Shown: positions 1 through 7,041, numbered from the stretch's first letter. The stretch: DNA of 11,165 nt from Cyanobium sp. M55B138 (GCA_018400215.1 JAGYNF010000032.1:1-11165); one strand, 5' to 3'. The notes: a model not told the origin generated them from the sequence alone. Program-made: numbers and translations.

Positions 1-1289
1 GGGCCCCCCAGCGGACAGCTGGGACCTTCCCCCATCAGGTGCCCCAGCTTGATGCGCTTGGTGGCCAGGTAAGTGGCGTTGTGGTCGCCGGGTTCCATCA
101 CCAGCGGCACCCGGTCCTCCACCTGCAGGCCATAGCCGCCCAGGCCGGCGATCTTGCGCGGGTTGTTGGTGATCAGCCGCAGCCGCTGCACGCCCAGGTC
201 GCTGAGGATCTGGGCGCCCACGCCGTAGTTGCGCAGGTCGGCGGGGAAGCCGAGGCGCTCGTTGGCCTCCACCGTGTCGAGGCCCGTGTCCTGCAGGGAG
301 TAGGCCTTGAGTTTGTTGATCAGGCCAATGCCGCGACCTTCCTGGCGCAGATACACCACCACCCCCTCGCCGGCGGCTTCGATCATGCGCAGGGCCGCCT
401 CCAGCTGGGGGCGGCAGTCGCAGCGCAGCGAGCCGAAGGCATCACCGGTGAGGCACTCACTGTGCACCCGCACCAACACCGGCCCTTGGGCCTGTTCCGG
501 CCGGCCCTTCACGATCGCCATGTGTTCGCTGCCGTCGAGCTCGTTGCGGTAGCCGATCGCCCGGAAGCTGCCGAAGGCACTGGGCATGGTGGCCTCGGCC
601 TGGCGCCGCACAAACCGCTCCGTGTCCAGGCGGTAGCCGATCAGGTCGGCGATCGAGATCAGGCGCAGCCCATGGCGCCGCGCGTAGGTGGCCAACTGGG
701 GCAGGCGGGCCATGGAGCCATCGGTGTTCTGGATCTCACAGATCACCCCGGCCGGATAGAGCCCCGCCAGCCGGGCCAGATCCACGGCCGCCTCGGTGTG
801 GCCGGCGCGCTTGAGCACGCCACCCTGGCGGGCCCGCAATGGGAAAATGTGGCCCGGGCGGCGCAGATCGTCTGGCCGGGTGTGGGGGTGGATCGCCACC
901 TGGATGGTGCGGGCACGATCGTCCGCCGAGATCCCCGTGGTCACGCCATTCTCAGGCCCCGCGTCCACGCTCACGGTGAAGGCGGTCTGGTTGTCATCGG
1001 TGTTGCGATCCACCATCAGGGGCAGATCGAGAACATCGAGCCGCTCCCCCTCCATCGCCAGGCAGATCAGGCCCCGGGCTTCGGTGGCCATGAAGTTGAT
1101 CTGCTCCGGGGTGGCGAACTGGGCCGCGCAGATCAGGTCGCCCTCGTTCTCCCGATTTTCATCGTCAACCACCACGATCGACTCCCCGTTGCGGATGGCC
1201 GCCAGCGCATCGGCAATGGCGTCAAAGCGGATGGTTTCAGCCTGGTCTCCAGGCGTGCTGGCCAGAGGCGGAGGGCTCAGGGATGTCAA
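1..1289 (-). CDS. ribBA: Bifunctional riboflavin synthesis protein RibBA (3' end outside window)
   Basis: The protein joins 3,4-dihydroxy-2-butanone-4-phosphate synthase (from ribulose 5-phosphate) with GTP cyclohydrolase II, the two entry reactions of riboflavin synthesis in the cytosol. Numbering from the TTG at 1289, the N-terminal half shows [10 protein letters not shown] at residues 42-51, then [15 protein letters not shown] and [14 protein letters not shown], all RibB hallmarks. The C-terminal half shows SECLTGD and RCDC, giving the zinc cysteines C279, C290 and C292 with the spacing of E. coli RibA, followed by RQEGRGIGL and the TNNPRKI segment. 429 codons lie in the window; cyanobacterial RibBA is longer, so the C-terminus is cut by the left edge. 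The open frame starts just after a stop at 1325-1323 and contains no ATG or GTG before the conserved region; only TTG codons at 1322 and 1289 are available. I chose 1289, but the start is uncertain. It diverges from argC. Confidence 0.95.
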   Translation of the reverse strand, partial: MTSLSPPPLASTPGDQAETIRFDAIADALAAIRNGESIVVVDDENRENEGDLICAAQFATPEQINFMATEARGLICLAMEGERLDVLDLPLMVDRNTDDNQTAFTVSVDAGPENGVTTGISADDRARTIQVAIHPHTRPDDLRRPGHIFPLRARQGGVLKRAGHTEAAVDLARLAGLYPAGVICEIQNTDGSMARLPQLATYARRHGLRLISIADLIGYRLDTERFVRRQAEATMPSAFGSFRAIGYRNELDGSEHMAIVKGRPEQAQGPVLVRVHSECLTGDAFGSLRCDCRPQLEAALRMIEAAGEGVVVYLRQEGRGIGLINKLKAYSLQDTGLDTVEANERLGFPADLRNYGVGAQILSDLGVQRLRLITNNPRKIAGLGGYGLQVEDRVPLVMEPGDHNATYLATKRIKLGHLMGEGPSCPLGG

Positions 1290-1299
1290 CGGGTGGCGG

Positions 1300-1315
1300 T
1301 GGGCCCCGGGGCCCA
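1300..1315. repeat. 16-bp perfect palindrome near the ribBA start
   Basis: TGGGCCCCGGGGCCCA reads the same on both strands. It lies between the two possible TTG starts of ribBA and 46 bases upstream of argC. It could be an operator, or a small hairpin in the ribBA transcript (6-bp stem, CCGG loop). It could also be chance in GC-rich DNA. No function is shown. Confidence 0.5.
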
Positions 1316-1327
1316 GGTCCAATCATC

Positions 1328-1337
1328 CTTTATAAAG
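1328..1337. promoter_or_regulatory. Symmetrical TATAAA element, candidate shared -10 for argC and ribBA
   Basis: CTTTATAAAG is a 10-bp palindrome and the only AT-rich patch in the divergent spacer. It gives TATAAA on the plus strand at 1331-1336 and on the minus strand at 1334-1329. As a -10 box it would place transcript starts near 1343 for argC (about 18 bases before its ATG) and near 1322 for ribBA (about 33 bases before TTG 1289). I see no convincing -35 on either side, so this is a positional guess. Confidence 0.4.
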
Positions 1338-1360
1338 CCCAGCACCCCTGTCGCACCGCC

Positions 1361-2437
1361 ATGGCCAGTTCCGCCTCCAGCCATCGGGTCGCCGTGATCG
1401 GTGCCAGCGGCTATGGGGGGCTGCAGACCCTGCGCCTGCTGCAGGACCACCCCAGTTTCCGGGTGACCTTCCTGGGGGGGGAACGCAGCAGCGGCAAGCG
1501 CTGGAGTGAACTCACCCCCTTCCTGCCCCTGCCCGACGATCCGGTGGTGCGGGTGCCCGAGCCCGACGCCATCGCCGCCGCCGCCGACTTCGCCGTGTTG
1601 AGCCTGCCCAGTGGCCTTGCCTCCCAGCTGGTGCCGGGGCTGTTGGAGCGGGGCGTGCGGGTGGTGGATCTCTCCGCCGACTACCGCTATGGCCGCTTGG
1701 AGCGTTGGCAGGAGGTGTATGTGAGTGAGGCGCTCCAGATGCCCCGCAGCGATGCCGATCTCTGCGCCGAGGCTGTGTATGGACTGCCGGAATGGCATGG
1801 CGATCGCATTGCTGCGGCCAGGCTGGTGGCCGCTCCAGGCTGTTTCCCCACCGCGTCGCTGCTGGGGCTGTTGCCGTTTCTGAAGCAGGGGCTGGTGGAT
1901 GTGGGGGGCATCGTGATCGATGCCAAGACCGGCACCAGCGGTGGTGGTCGGGCCGCCAAGGAACACCTGTTGCTCGCCGAGGCGGCCGAGGCGGTGGCCC
2001 CCTACGGCGTGGTGGGCCATCGCCACACCAGTGAAATCGAGCAGATCGCCAGCCAGGTGGCCGGCCAGCAGATCCAGCTGCAGTTCACCCCCCACCTGAT
2101 GCCGATGGTGCGGGGTCTGCTGGCCACGGTGTATTGCCGCCTGCGGGATCCTGGCCTGACCGCCGACGACTGCAGCACCGTGTTGCACTCCGCCTATCGC
2201 CACTCCCCCTGTGTGGAGGTGCTGCCGGTGGGCACCTACCCCTCCACCAAGTGGGTGCGCCACACCAACCGGGCCCTGCTCTCGGTGCAGGCCGATGGGC
2301 GCACCGGCCAGCTGATTGTGATGGGGGTGGTGGACAACCTGATCAAGGGCCAGGCCGGGCAGGGCGTGCAGTGCCTGAACCTGATGGCTGGTCTGCCTGT
2401 CACCAGCGGATTGCCGCTGCTGCCCTTCTACCCCTGA
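1361..2437 (+). CDS. argC: N-acetyl-gamma-glutamyl-phosphate reductase ArgC
   Basis: ArgC catalyses the NADPH-dependent reduction of N-acetylglutamyl phosphate to the semialdehyde, the third step of arginine synthesis. The 358-residue product has the N-terminal nucleotide-binding motif GASGYGG (residues 14-20), LSLPSG, VDLSADYR, the catalytic cysteine in AAPGCFPT (C161), the KTGTSGGGR loop, and GHRHTSEIEQ with H220/H222, the family's catalytic histidine region. The length is normal for cyanobacterial ArgC. ATG 1361 gives MASSASSHRVAVIG, the expected short lead into the Rossmann fold; the same frame is open upstream to 1283, but that would extend into the promoter region. No clear Shine-Dalgarno sequence precedes the ATG. 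The gene diverges from ribBA, and its stop (TGA 2435-2437) lies inside the last codons of the convergent purN. Confidence 0.97.
   Translation: MASSASSHRVAVIGASGYGGLQTLRLLQDHPSFRVTFLGGERSSGKRWSELTPFLPLPDDPVVRVPEPDAIAAAADFAVLSLPSGLASQLVPGLLERGVRVVDLSADYRYGRLERWQEVYVSEALQMPRSDADLCAEAVYGLPEWHGDRIAAARLVAAPGCFPTASLLGLLPFLKQGLVDVGGIVIDAKTGTSGGGRAAKEHLLLAEAAEAVAPYGVVGHRHTSEIEQIASQVAGQQIQLQFTPHLMPMVRGLLATVYCRLRDPGLTADDCSTVLHSAYRHSPCVEVLPVGTYPSTKWVRHTNRALLSVQADGRTGQLIVMGVVDNLIKGQAGQGVQCLNLMAGLPVTSGLPLLPFYP
1800..1807. repeat. HIP1 octamer (in argC)
   Basis: GCGATCGC is the highly iterated palindrome of many cyanobacterial genomes. This copy lies within the argC coding sequence. Confidence 0.7.
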
Positions 2438-3126
2438 GCTCCAGCCGCCGCCTGGCCCAGGCCGAGCCGCTCGGCCGCCAGCTGCACCGCCAGCGGCAGG
2501 ATGCGGTGCTCCTGGCGCTGGATGCGCTGGCCCAGGCTGATGGCGTCGTCTCCGGCCAGCACCGGCACCGCTGCCTGCACCAGGATTGGGCCGGCATCGA
2601 CGGCCTCGCCCACCAGGTGGGCGGTGCATCCGGTGAGGGTCACCCCGGCCGCCAGGGCCTGGCCGACGGCGTTCAGGCCCCGGAAGCTGGGCAACAGGGA
2701 GGGGTGGATGTTCACCAGCCGGTTGGGGAAGGCCGCGATCAGCACCGGCGTGACGATGCGCATCCAGCCCGCCATCACCACCAGGTCGACGGCCTGGGGT
2801 TGCAGGCTGGCGATCAGCTGCTGGTCGAGGGCCTCGCGGCTGGGCTGCTGGCGATGGTCGACCAGCTGCCAGGGAATGGCGAGCCGTTCGGCCCGTGCGA
2901 TGGCGCCGCAGCCGGGGTTGTTCACCAGCAGCTGCACCACCTCGGCCTTGGGGCTGCCCTGCCGGCAGGCCCGCACCAGGGCCTCGAAATTGCTGCCATT
3001 GCCCGAGGCCATCACCGCCAGCCGCAGGGCGCGCTGGCCCGTGGGCAGGGGCCGGGCTGGTGGCAACGGCCACTGGACGCTGCGGTCAGGATCGCTAGGG
3101 TCGAGCAAAGCGGGCATCCGGTCCAT
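2428..3126 (-). CDS. purN: Phosphoribosylglycinamide formyltransferase PurN
   Basis: PurN transfers the formyl group of 10-formyltetrahydrofolate to GAR, the third step of purine synthesis. With the start at ATG 3126 the product has 232 residues. MASGNGSNFEAL (39-50) is the phosphate-binding loop, LLVNN follows, and VNIHPSLLPSF carries N139 and H141. EAVDAGPI carries D177. The N-x-H and H-to-D (36 residues) spacings equal those of the E. coli catalytic triad N106/H108/D144. About 30 residues precede the conserved core compared with E. coli PurN; this lead is rich in Pro and Asp. ATG 3126 is preceded by GGAGAG seven bases upstream, which favours it over ATG 3117 (second choice) and ATG 3141. 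Its start codon overlaps that of the divergent ycf35-like gene, and its TAG (2430-2428) overlaps the end of argC. Confidence 0.96.
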   Translation of the reverse strand: MDRMPALLDPSDPDRSVQWPLPPARPLPTGQRALRLAVMASGNGSNFEALVRACRQGSPKAEVVQLLVNNPGCGAIARAERLAIPWQLVDHRQQPSREALDQQLIASLQPQAVDLVVMAGWMRIVTPVLIAAFPNRLVNIHPSLLPSFRGLNAVGQALAAGVTLTGCTAHLVGEAVDAGPILVQAAVPVLAGDDAISLGQRIQRQEHRILPLAVQLAAERLGLGQAAAGAQG

Positions 3127-3469
3127 GTCCCATCTCTCCATCCTGCCTACCGTGCTGCGCGACGCCGAGGTGCTCGCGGCCAGCCTGGAGGCCCTCGGCT
3201 TCCCGCCCCGCTGGGGTGGAGCCCTGGAGGGGTTTGCCGGTGAGACGGAGCCCGTGCTGCTGCAGGTGCGTTGCCCCGCTGGCCCCAGCCTGGGCTGGCG
3301 CCGCCAGGCCGATGGTTCCCTGGCCCTGGTGGGGGATCTGCAGCGGCTCAGTCGCAGCAGCAGCCTGCAGGGGCTGCTCGCCCGGATCACCCGTCGCTAC
3401 GCGGCCAGCTTGGCCCTGGCCGATGCCAAGCGGCATCTGGGTGCAGCCCAGGTGTGCGTGCGCCCCTGA
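3125..3469 (+). CDS. Ycf35-like DUF1257 family protein
   Basis: This encodes a small soluble protein of 114 residues. The start MSHLSILPTVLRDAEVLAAS and the later stretch LVGDLQRLSR..SLQGLLARITRRYA match the pattern of Ycf35/DUF1257, a family found in cyanobacteria and algal plastids that typically begins MSHFS and has a DLQ..W segment followed by a (V/I)T.RYA motif. The biochemical role of the family is not established. This copy is somewhat divergent from plastid Ycf35: it lacks the usual tryptophan after DLQ, so it may be a paralogue rather than the main Ycf35. Its ATG overlaps the start codon of purN on the other strand. Ten bases separate its stop from the GTG of the M61 peptidase gene, suggesting co-transcription. 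No Shine-Dalgarno sequence is obvious. Confidence 0.85.
   Translation: MSHLSILPTVLRDAEVLAASLEALGFPPRWGGALEGFAGETEPVLLQVRCPAGPSLGWRRQADGSLALVGDLQRLSRSSSLQGLLARITRRYAASLALADAKRHLGAAQVCVRP
3134..3139 (-). promoter_or_regulatory. Shine-Dalgarno sequence for purN
   Basis: GGAGAG on the minus strand ends seven bases before ATG 3126. It supports that start over the in-frame ATG at 3117. On the other strand it falls inside codons 4-5 of the ycf35-like gene. Confidence 0.5.
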
Positions 3470-3479
3470 TCGATCCACG

Positions 3480-5222
3480 GTGACCTCAGCAACCGGGCCC
3501 TCGTTTGTCGTTGATCTGCGGGCTGCCACCGCCCATCTGGTGGCCGTGGAGCTCACGGCCCAACCCAGCGCCCCAACCCTGCGTTGGTCCCTGCCCGCCT
3601 GGACGCCGGGCTCCTACCTGATCCGCGACTATGTGCGGCAGCTGGAGGGGTTGAACCTCACCCAGGCGGATCGGCCGATTCCGGTGCGGCGCACGGGGGT
3701 GGCCGCCTGGGAGGCGGAGCTGCCGGATCTACAGCCGGTGCGGCTGCGCTACCAGCTGGTGGCCACGGAACTCAGCGTGCGCACCTGCCATCTCGATGCC
3801 GACCACGGCTTTCTCTGCCTGGCGGCGGTGGCGGTGGAGATTGAGGGGCAACGCTGGCTGCCCCAGCGGATCAGCCTGCAGTTGCCGCCTGGATGGCAGG
3901 GCCATGTGCCCCTGCCGCAACGGGCCGATGGCAGCTGGTGCGCCCAGGATTTCGACCAGCTCGTCGATACCCCCATTGAGGCCGGCCCCCACGCCAGCCA
4001 TGGCTTCGACGTGGCGGGCATCCCCCATCGCTGGGTGAGCTGGGGCACCACCCTGGCGGGCGTTGATCCGATTGAAGCCGACGGCCAATTGCTGGCCGAT
4101 GTGGAGAGGGTGTGTGGGGCCTGCTGCCGGCTGATGGGGGTGGAGCGCCCCGCCGCGGATCACTACCTGTTTGTGCTCCATCTCACCGAGGCGGGCTACG
4201 GCGGCCTGGAGCATGACTGCAGCAGCGTGCTCCAGTACGGCCGTCGTCGCCTGGCCCAGCCCGACGGCCGCCGCAAGCTGCTGCAGCTGGTCGCCCACGA
4301 ATATCTGCACCAGTGGAATGTGCGCCGGCTCAGGCCCGCCGAGCTCACTCCCTACAACTACCGCGATCCGGTGTCGATCCCCACCCTCTGGTTTGCCGAG
4401 GGTGTGACCAGCTACGTGGACCAGCTGCTCCCCCATGCGGCCGGCATCAGCGACAGCACCGAGGTGCTTGCCGATCTGGCCAGTGATCTGAGCCGCTACT
4501 GGCTGACGCCTGGGCGCCACGTGCAGAGCCTGCGCCAGAGCAGTGAAGAGGCCTGGGTGAAGCTCTACAAGGCCGATGCCTACGCCATCAACAGCCAGGT
4601 GAGCTACTACCTCAAGGGGGCGGTGCTGGCCCTGGTGCTGGACCTGCACCTGCGCCGGCGGGGCAGCGGCCTGCCGGCGGTGTTGCGCCAGCTGTGGCAG
4701 AGCCACGGCCGCTGGGGGCGGGGTTATCGCGAAGCGGAGCTGCTGGCCGCCTTCGCAAGGGCAGACGCCGATCTGGCTCGCCTGCTGCCTGCCTGGCTCA
4801 ACGGCACGGAGGATCCTGATCTGGAGCCCTATCTGGCCGATGTGGGAGTGGTGCTGACGCCCCATCCGGCCGCTGTTCCCTGGTTGGGCTGGATGGTGGA
4901 GCGCAGCGACGGCGGCGGGCTGCAGCTGAAGCGGGTGATCCGCTCAGGGCCGGCCGAACGGGCGGGCCTGATGGTGGGCGATGAGTTGATTGCCGTCTCG
5001 GGTTGGCGGTTGCACCAGCCCGAAGACCTCACTCCGGTGTTGGCGGCCCTTCAGCCCGGGGCTGAACTGGAGGTGGCCTACGCCCGTGATGGTCGGCTTC
5101 GCTGTGCCCAACTCCAGGCCGCCCCTGCCCAGGTGGAGCGCTGGAGCTTGGAGCCGGACCGCCAGGCAACGGCGGCGGCAGTGGAGCGGCGCCGCCGCTG
5201 GCTGTGCCTGGAGTTGCCATGA
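3480..5222 (+). CDS. M61 family (glycyl aminopeptidase-like) zinc metallopeptidase with C-terminal PDZ domain
   Basis: The product has 580 residues from GTG 3480, the usual size for bacterial M61 proteins. Residues about 5-170 form the beta-rich N-terminal domain (SLPAWTPGSYLIRDY is the typical family motif). The gluzincin-type peptidase domain follows, with GGLEHD (241-246), the zinc site HEYLH (273-277), and the third ligand E307 in WFAEGVTSY. A PDZ domain occupies roughly 465-545, with IRSGPAERAGLMVGDELIAVSG. All catalytic residues are present, so an active peptidase is expected; M61 members cleave N-terminal glycine or alanine in peptides, but the substrate here is unknown. I see no signal peptide, so a cytoplasmic location is likely. 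The GTG start gives MTSATGPSFVVDLRAA; it has no visible Shine-Dalgarno sequence. The gene lies between ycf35-like (10-base gap) and the amidase gene (ATGA overlap). Confidence 0.95.
   Translation: MTSATGPSFVVDLRAATAHLVAVELTAQPSAPTLRWSLPAWTPGSYLIRDYVRQLEGLNLTQADRPIPVRRTGVAAWEAELPDLQPVRLRYQLVATELSVRTCHLDADHGFLCLAAVAVEIEGQRWLPQRISLQLPPGWQGHVPLPQRADGSWCAQDFDQLVDTPIEAGPHASHGFDVAGIPHRWVSWGTTLAGVDPIEADGQLLADVERVCGACCRLMGVERPAADHYLFVLHLTEAGYGGLEHDCSSVLQYGRRRLAQPDGRRKLLQLVAHEYLHQWNVRRLRPAELTPYNYRDPVSIPTLWFAEGVTSYVDQLLPHAAGISDSTEVLADLASDLSRYWLTPGRHVQSLRQSSEEAWVKLYKADAYAINSQVSYYLKGAVLALVLDLHLRRRGSGLPAVLRQLWQSHGRWGRGYREAELLAAFARADADLARLLPAWLNGTEDPDLEPYLADVGVVLTPHPAAVPWLGWMVERSDGGGLQLKRVIRSGPAERAGLMVGDELIAVSGWRLHQPEDLTPVLAALQPGAELEVAYARDGRLRCAQLQAAPAQVERWSLEPDRQATAAAVERRRRWLCLELP
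5210..5213 (+). promoter_or_regulatory. Shine-Dalgarno sequence for the amidase gene
   Basis: GGAG lies five bases before ATG 5219, within the last codons of the M61 gene. It supports ATG 5219 over the in-frame upstream ATG at 5204. Confidence 0.5.
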
Positions 5223-6094
5223 GGCTTCGCCCCCAGGCCCAACCCCTTCTGCTGGTTTGCCTGGCCGCCGTGATGTTGGGCCTGGGCGGCATCGGCTGGC
5301 TGGCCCGGGATCGCTCCAGCCAGGGGGGGCAACGGCCCAGCCGCTCCCTGCTCGAGCTGCTGGAGGACATCGGCAAGCCCTCGCCCCCTCCGCAGGAGGG
5401 GCCCGGCGTGTCGGCCCCCGCCCCGCCCGCCCATGCCGCCTGGCGCTCGCCCCTGGTCCAGTCCTGCCAGGTCCAGCCGGGGGAGCGCCAACGGCTGCTG
5501 GCCCTGGTCAGCCAGCTGCGCCAGTTCCCCAACCGCGTGCGGATCGATCCCAGCAACTACGGCGAGCGCCACAGTCGCGATGCCTTTGGCAATCCCCTCG
5601 ACCCCAACCCCCGCCTGGTGGTGCTGCACGAGACGGTGTACGGAATCCAATCGGCGATCAACACCTTTCGCACGCCCCATCCCCGCGATGATGACCAGGT
5701 GAGTTATCACGCCCTGGTGGCCCTGGATGGCGGCGTGGTGTTTCTGCTGGACCCCAGCAAACGCGCCTTTGGGGCCGGCAACTCCGCCTTCCGGGGCGAG
5801 TGGGCCGTGACCAACGCCAGGGTGCAGGGTTCGGTGAACAATTTCGCCCTGCACGTGAGCTTGGAAACGCCGCTGGATGGCGAACATGCCGGAGCGCGAC
5901 ACAGCGGTTATTCGGCGGCGCAGTACGACGCCCTGGCAGCCCTTTTAGCCCTGTGGATGCAGACGTACCCGATCACACCCGACCAGATCATCACCCACAG
6001 GGGTGTGGACCTGGGGGGCGAGCGGGCCGACCCCCGCAGCTTTGATTGGGGAGCCCTGCAACAGCGCCTCAGCAGCCTGGGGTTGCTCTGCTGA
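5219..6094 (+). CDS. Membrane-anchored N-acetylmuramoyl-L-alanine amidase (Amidase_2 fold)
   Basis: The 291-residue product begins MRLRPQAQP and has one hydrophobic segment (about residues 9-28), read as a signal anchor. A Pro/Ala/Ser-rich linker (about 30-78) follows, then a catalytic domain of the Amidase_2/T7-lysozyme/AmpD type at about 105-285. The zinc ligands are visible as H137 in VVLHETV, H260 in IITHRGVD and D271 in RADPRSF, with the H-to-D spacing (11) close to that of AmpD (10). SYHALVALDGGVVFLLDP and SGYSAAQYDALAALLAL match family core strands and helix. The enzyme should cut the bond between muramic acid and the stem peptide in the periplasm or thylakoid-facing envelope. The ATG overlaps the TGA of the M61 gene (ATGA), which implies translational coupling. 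A transglycosylase-like gene converges on it 29 bases downstream. Confidence 0.92.
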   Translation: MRLRPQAQPLLLVCLAAVMLGLGGIGWLARDRSSQGGQRPSRSLLELLEDIGKPSPPPQEGPGVSAPAPPAHAAWRSPLVQSCQVQPGERQRLLALVSQLRQFPNRVRIDPSNYGERHSRDAFGNPLDPNPRLVVLHETVYGIQSAINTFRTPHPRDDDQVSYHALVALDGGVVFLLDPSKRAFGAGNSAFRGEWAVTNARVQGSVNNFALHVSLETPLDGEHAGARHSGYSAAQYDALAALLALWMQTYPITPDQIITHRGVDLGGERADPRSFDWGALQQRLSSLGLLC

Positions 6095-6095
6095 G

Positions 6096-6113
6096 GGCTG
6101 GGCTGCCCAGGCC
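6096..6113. terminator. Hairpin between convergent amidase and transglycosylase-like genes
   Basis: GGCTGGG, loop CTG, then CCCAGGCC form a 7-bp stem with one bulged base in the 29-base gap between convergent genes. There is no T-tract on either side, so a classical intrinsic terminator is not shown; it may simply limit read-through. Confidence 0.3.
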
Positions 6114-6123
6114 AGGGAGGCAA

Positions 6124-7041
6124 TCAGATCATCGGGGAGAGATCGGTGTTGATGCGCCCATAGAGAAGGGCGTGCAATTCCGGGTCCTGCATCGAGCTGA
6201 GGATGCGGCGGGGATAGTCGAGTTTGCCGTTGTGCAGGTAGGCCAGGGTGGCCAGGGCCTTGGCATCCCTGGCGCTGCCACTGGCCTGCAGCATGCGATC
6301 GCTGGGGACGTTGAGCTGCCGTTTGAGGCGGCTGAACTTGCCCACCAGCAGGGCGATGTTCTGGTGGGGGTCGAGCAGTTGGTCCCGGGCCCAACTCACC
6401 TGATCCGGTGTGGGGTCGTGCGAGAGCAGGCCCTGATGCACCATCTCGCCAATGCCCAGCTGGGCTAGGCCGTGGGTGCGGAACAGGCCTGAGTGGGCGG
6501 CGATGGGGTGGTTCTCCCCCGGCTTGGCGTGGCGCATTTCATCGAACAACACGGCCGTGATCAGCATCGGGTTGATGTGCTCCCGGGCACTCAGGCGGAA
6601 GATCACCGGCCGCAACTCCTCCAGCCGATTGAGGGTGTGGTGGCGCAGGGGCTGGAGCTGGCCCACCACCCCGTCGCTGAACAGCTGGGCCAGGCGGGGC
6701 TGGGGGCCGTGCACACCAAAGCGCCGCTGCAGCTCCTGCAGTTCCTCGGGGCTGAAGGCCAGGGGATCGGGCCTGCTGCTGATCCCATTGATCACCATGG
6801 GTTCACCCACCCAGGGCCGGGGCTTGGGGGCCCCCACGGGGAACAGAGCGGCGATCGCGAGCCCACAGGCGAGCAGGCGCAGCGCGCGCCACTTCTGGCC
6901 AGGACTCAGATCAGGGGGTTGGGAATGGCTGAAGGCCCCAAAGCGACAGGCCCGCTGCAGGACGCCCTTGGCGGCGGCGTCCTGGCCGAACGGACGATCT
7001 TGTGTTGCGCGGTGCTGACTCACGCTGGGACCGTTTGTCAA
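6124..7041 (-). CDS. Membrane-anchored lytic transglycosylase-like (SLT/lysozyme-fold) protein
   Basis: From TTG 7041 the product has 305 residues. A hydrophilic lead of about 50 residues precedes one hydrophobic segment (about 53-69), then a soluble helical region. The motif order resembles the soluble lytic transglycosylase fold: ITAVLFDEM with E168 in the place of the catalytic glutamate, GLAQLG (191-196) like the family's GLMQL, DPHQNIALLVGKF (224-236) like the DP..NI..G..YL segment, and ALATLAYLHNGK (262-273) like the A.AYN.G segment. This would mean cleavage of peptidoglycan glycan strands, but the match is by motif only and the sequence is divergent; it could be a non-catalytic relative. 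The start is uncertain: GTG 7023 is an alternative, there is no in-frame ATG before residue 82, and no Shine-Dalgarno sequence is visible. It converges on the amidase gene and diverges from pgi. Confidence 0.8.
   Translation of the reverse strand: MTNGPSVSQHRATQDRPFGQDAAAKGVLQRACRFGAFSHSQPPDLSPGQKWRALRLLACGLAIAALFPVGAPKPRPWVGEPMVINGISSRPDPLAFSPEELQELQRRFGVHGPQPRLAQLFSDGVVGQLQPLRHHTLNRLEELRPVIFRLSAREHINPMLITAVLFDEMRHAKPGENHPIAAHSGLFRTHGLAQLGIGEMVHQGLLSHDPTPDQVSWARDQLLDPHQNIALLVGKFSRLKRQLNVPSDRMLQASGSARDAKALATLAYLHNGKLDYPRRILSSMQDPELHALLYGRINTDLSPMI
6295..6302. repeat. HIP1 octamer (in transglycosylase-like gene)
   Basis: This is a second GCGATCGC copy. It lies in the 3' third of the minus-strand coding sequence, across the codons for SDRML. 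Confidence 0.7.
6851..6858. repeat. HIP1 octamer (in transglycosylase-like gene)
   Basis: A third GCGATCGC copy falls in the codons of the predicted membrane segment (LAIAAL). Confidence 0.7.

Noticed and set aside
1290..1360. FMN riboswitch upstream of ribBA
   Set aside because: The whole spacer is about 70 bases, too short for the roughly 120-base RFN element, and none of its conserved parts are visible.
39..1397. Long open frame (452 codons) on the plus strand antisense to ribBA
   Set aside because: It shadows ribBA in GC-rich DNA, its product is low-complexity (His, Gly, Ala, Gln, Val) with no recognisable family, and the opposite strand encodes a clear enzyme.
1286..3073. Minus-strand open frame of 595 codons across argC and into purN
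   Set aside because: It covers argC in antisense and purN in the wrong frame; the composition is Pro/Gly/Arg/Ala-rich with no family match, as expected of stop-poor GC-rich shadows.
2134..3243. Plus-strand open frames running through purN (369 and 322 codons)
   Set aside because: They are antisense to PurN. Only the end of the second one, from ATG 3125, is a real gene (ycf35-like).
3729..4865. 378-codon minus-strand frame inside the M61 gene
   Set aside because: It is antisense to intact M61 catalytic motifs, and its composition is low-complexity.
5078..5902. 274-codon minus-strand frame inside the amidase gene
   Set aside because: The amidase zinc ligands and fold motifs identify the plus strand as coding; the antisense product matches nothing.
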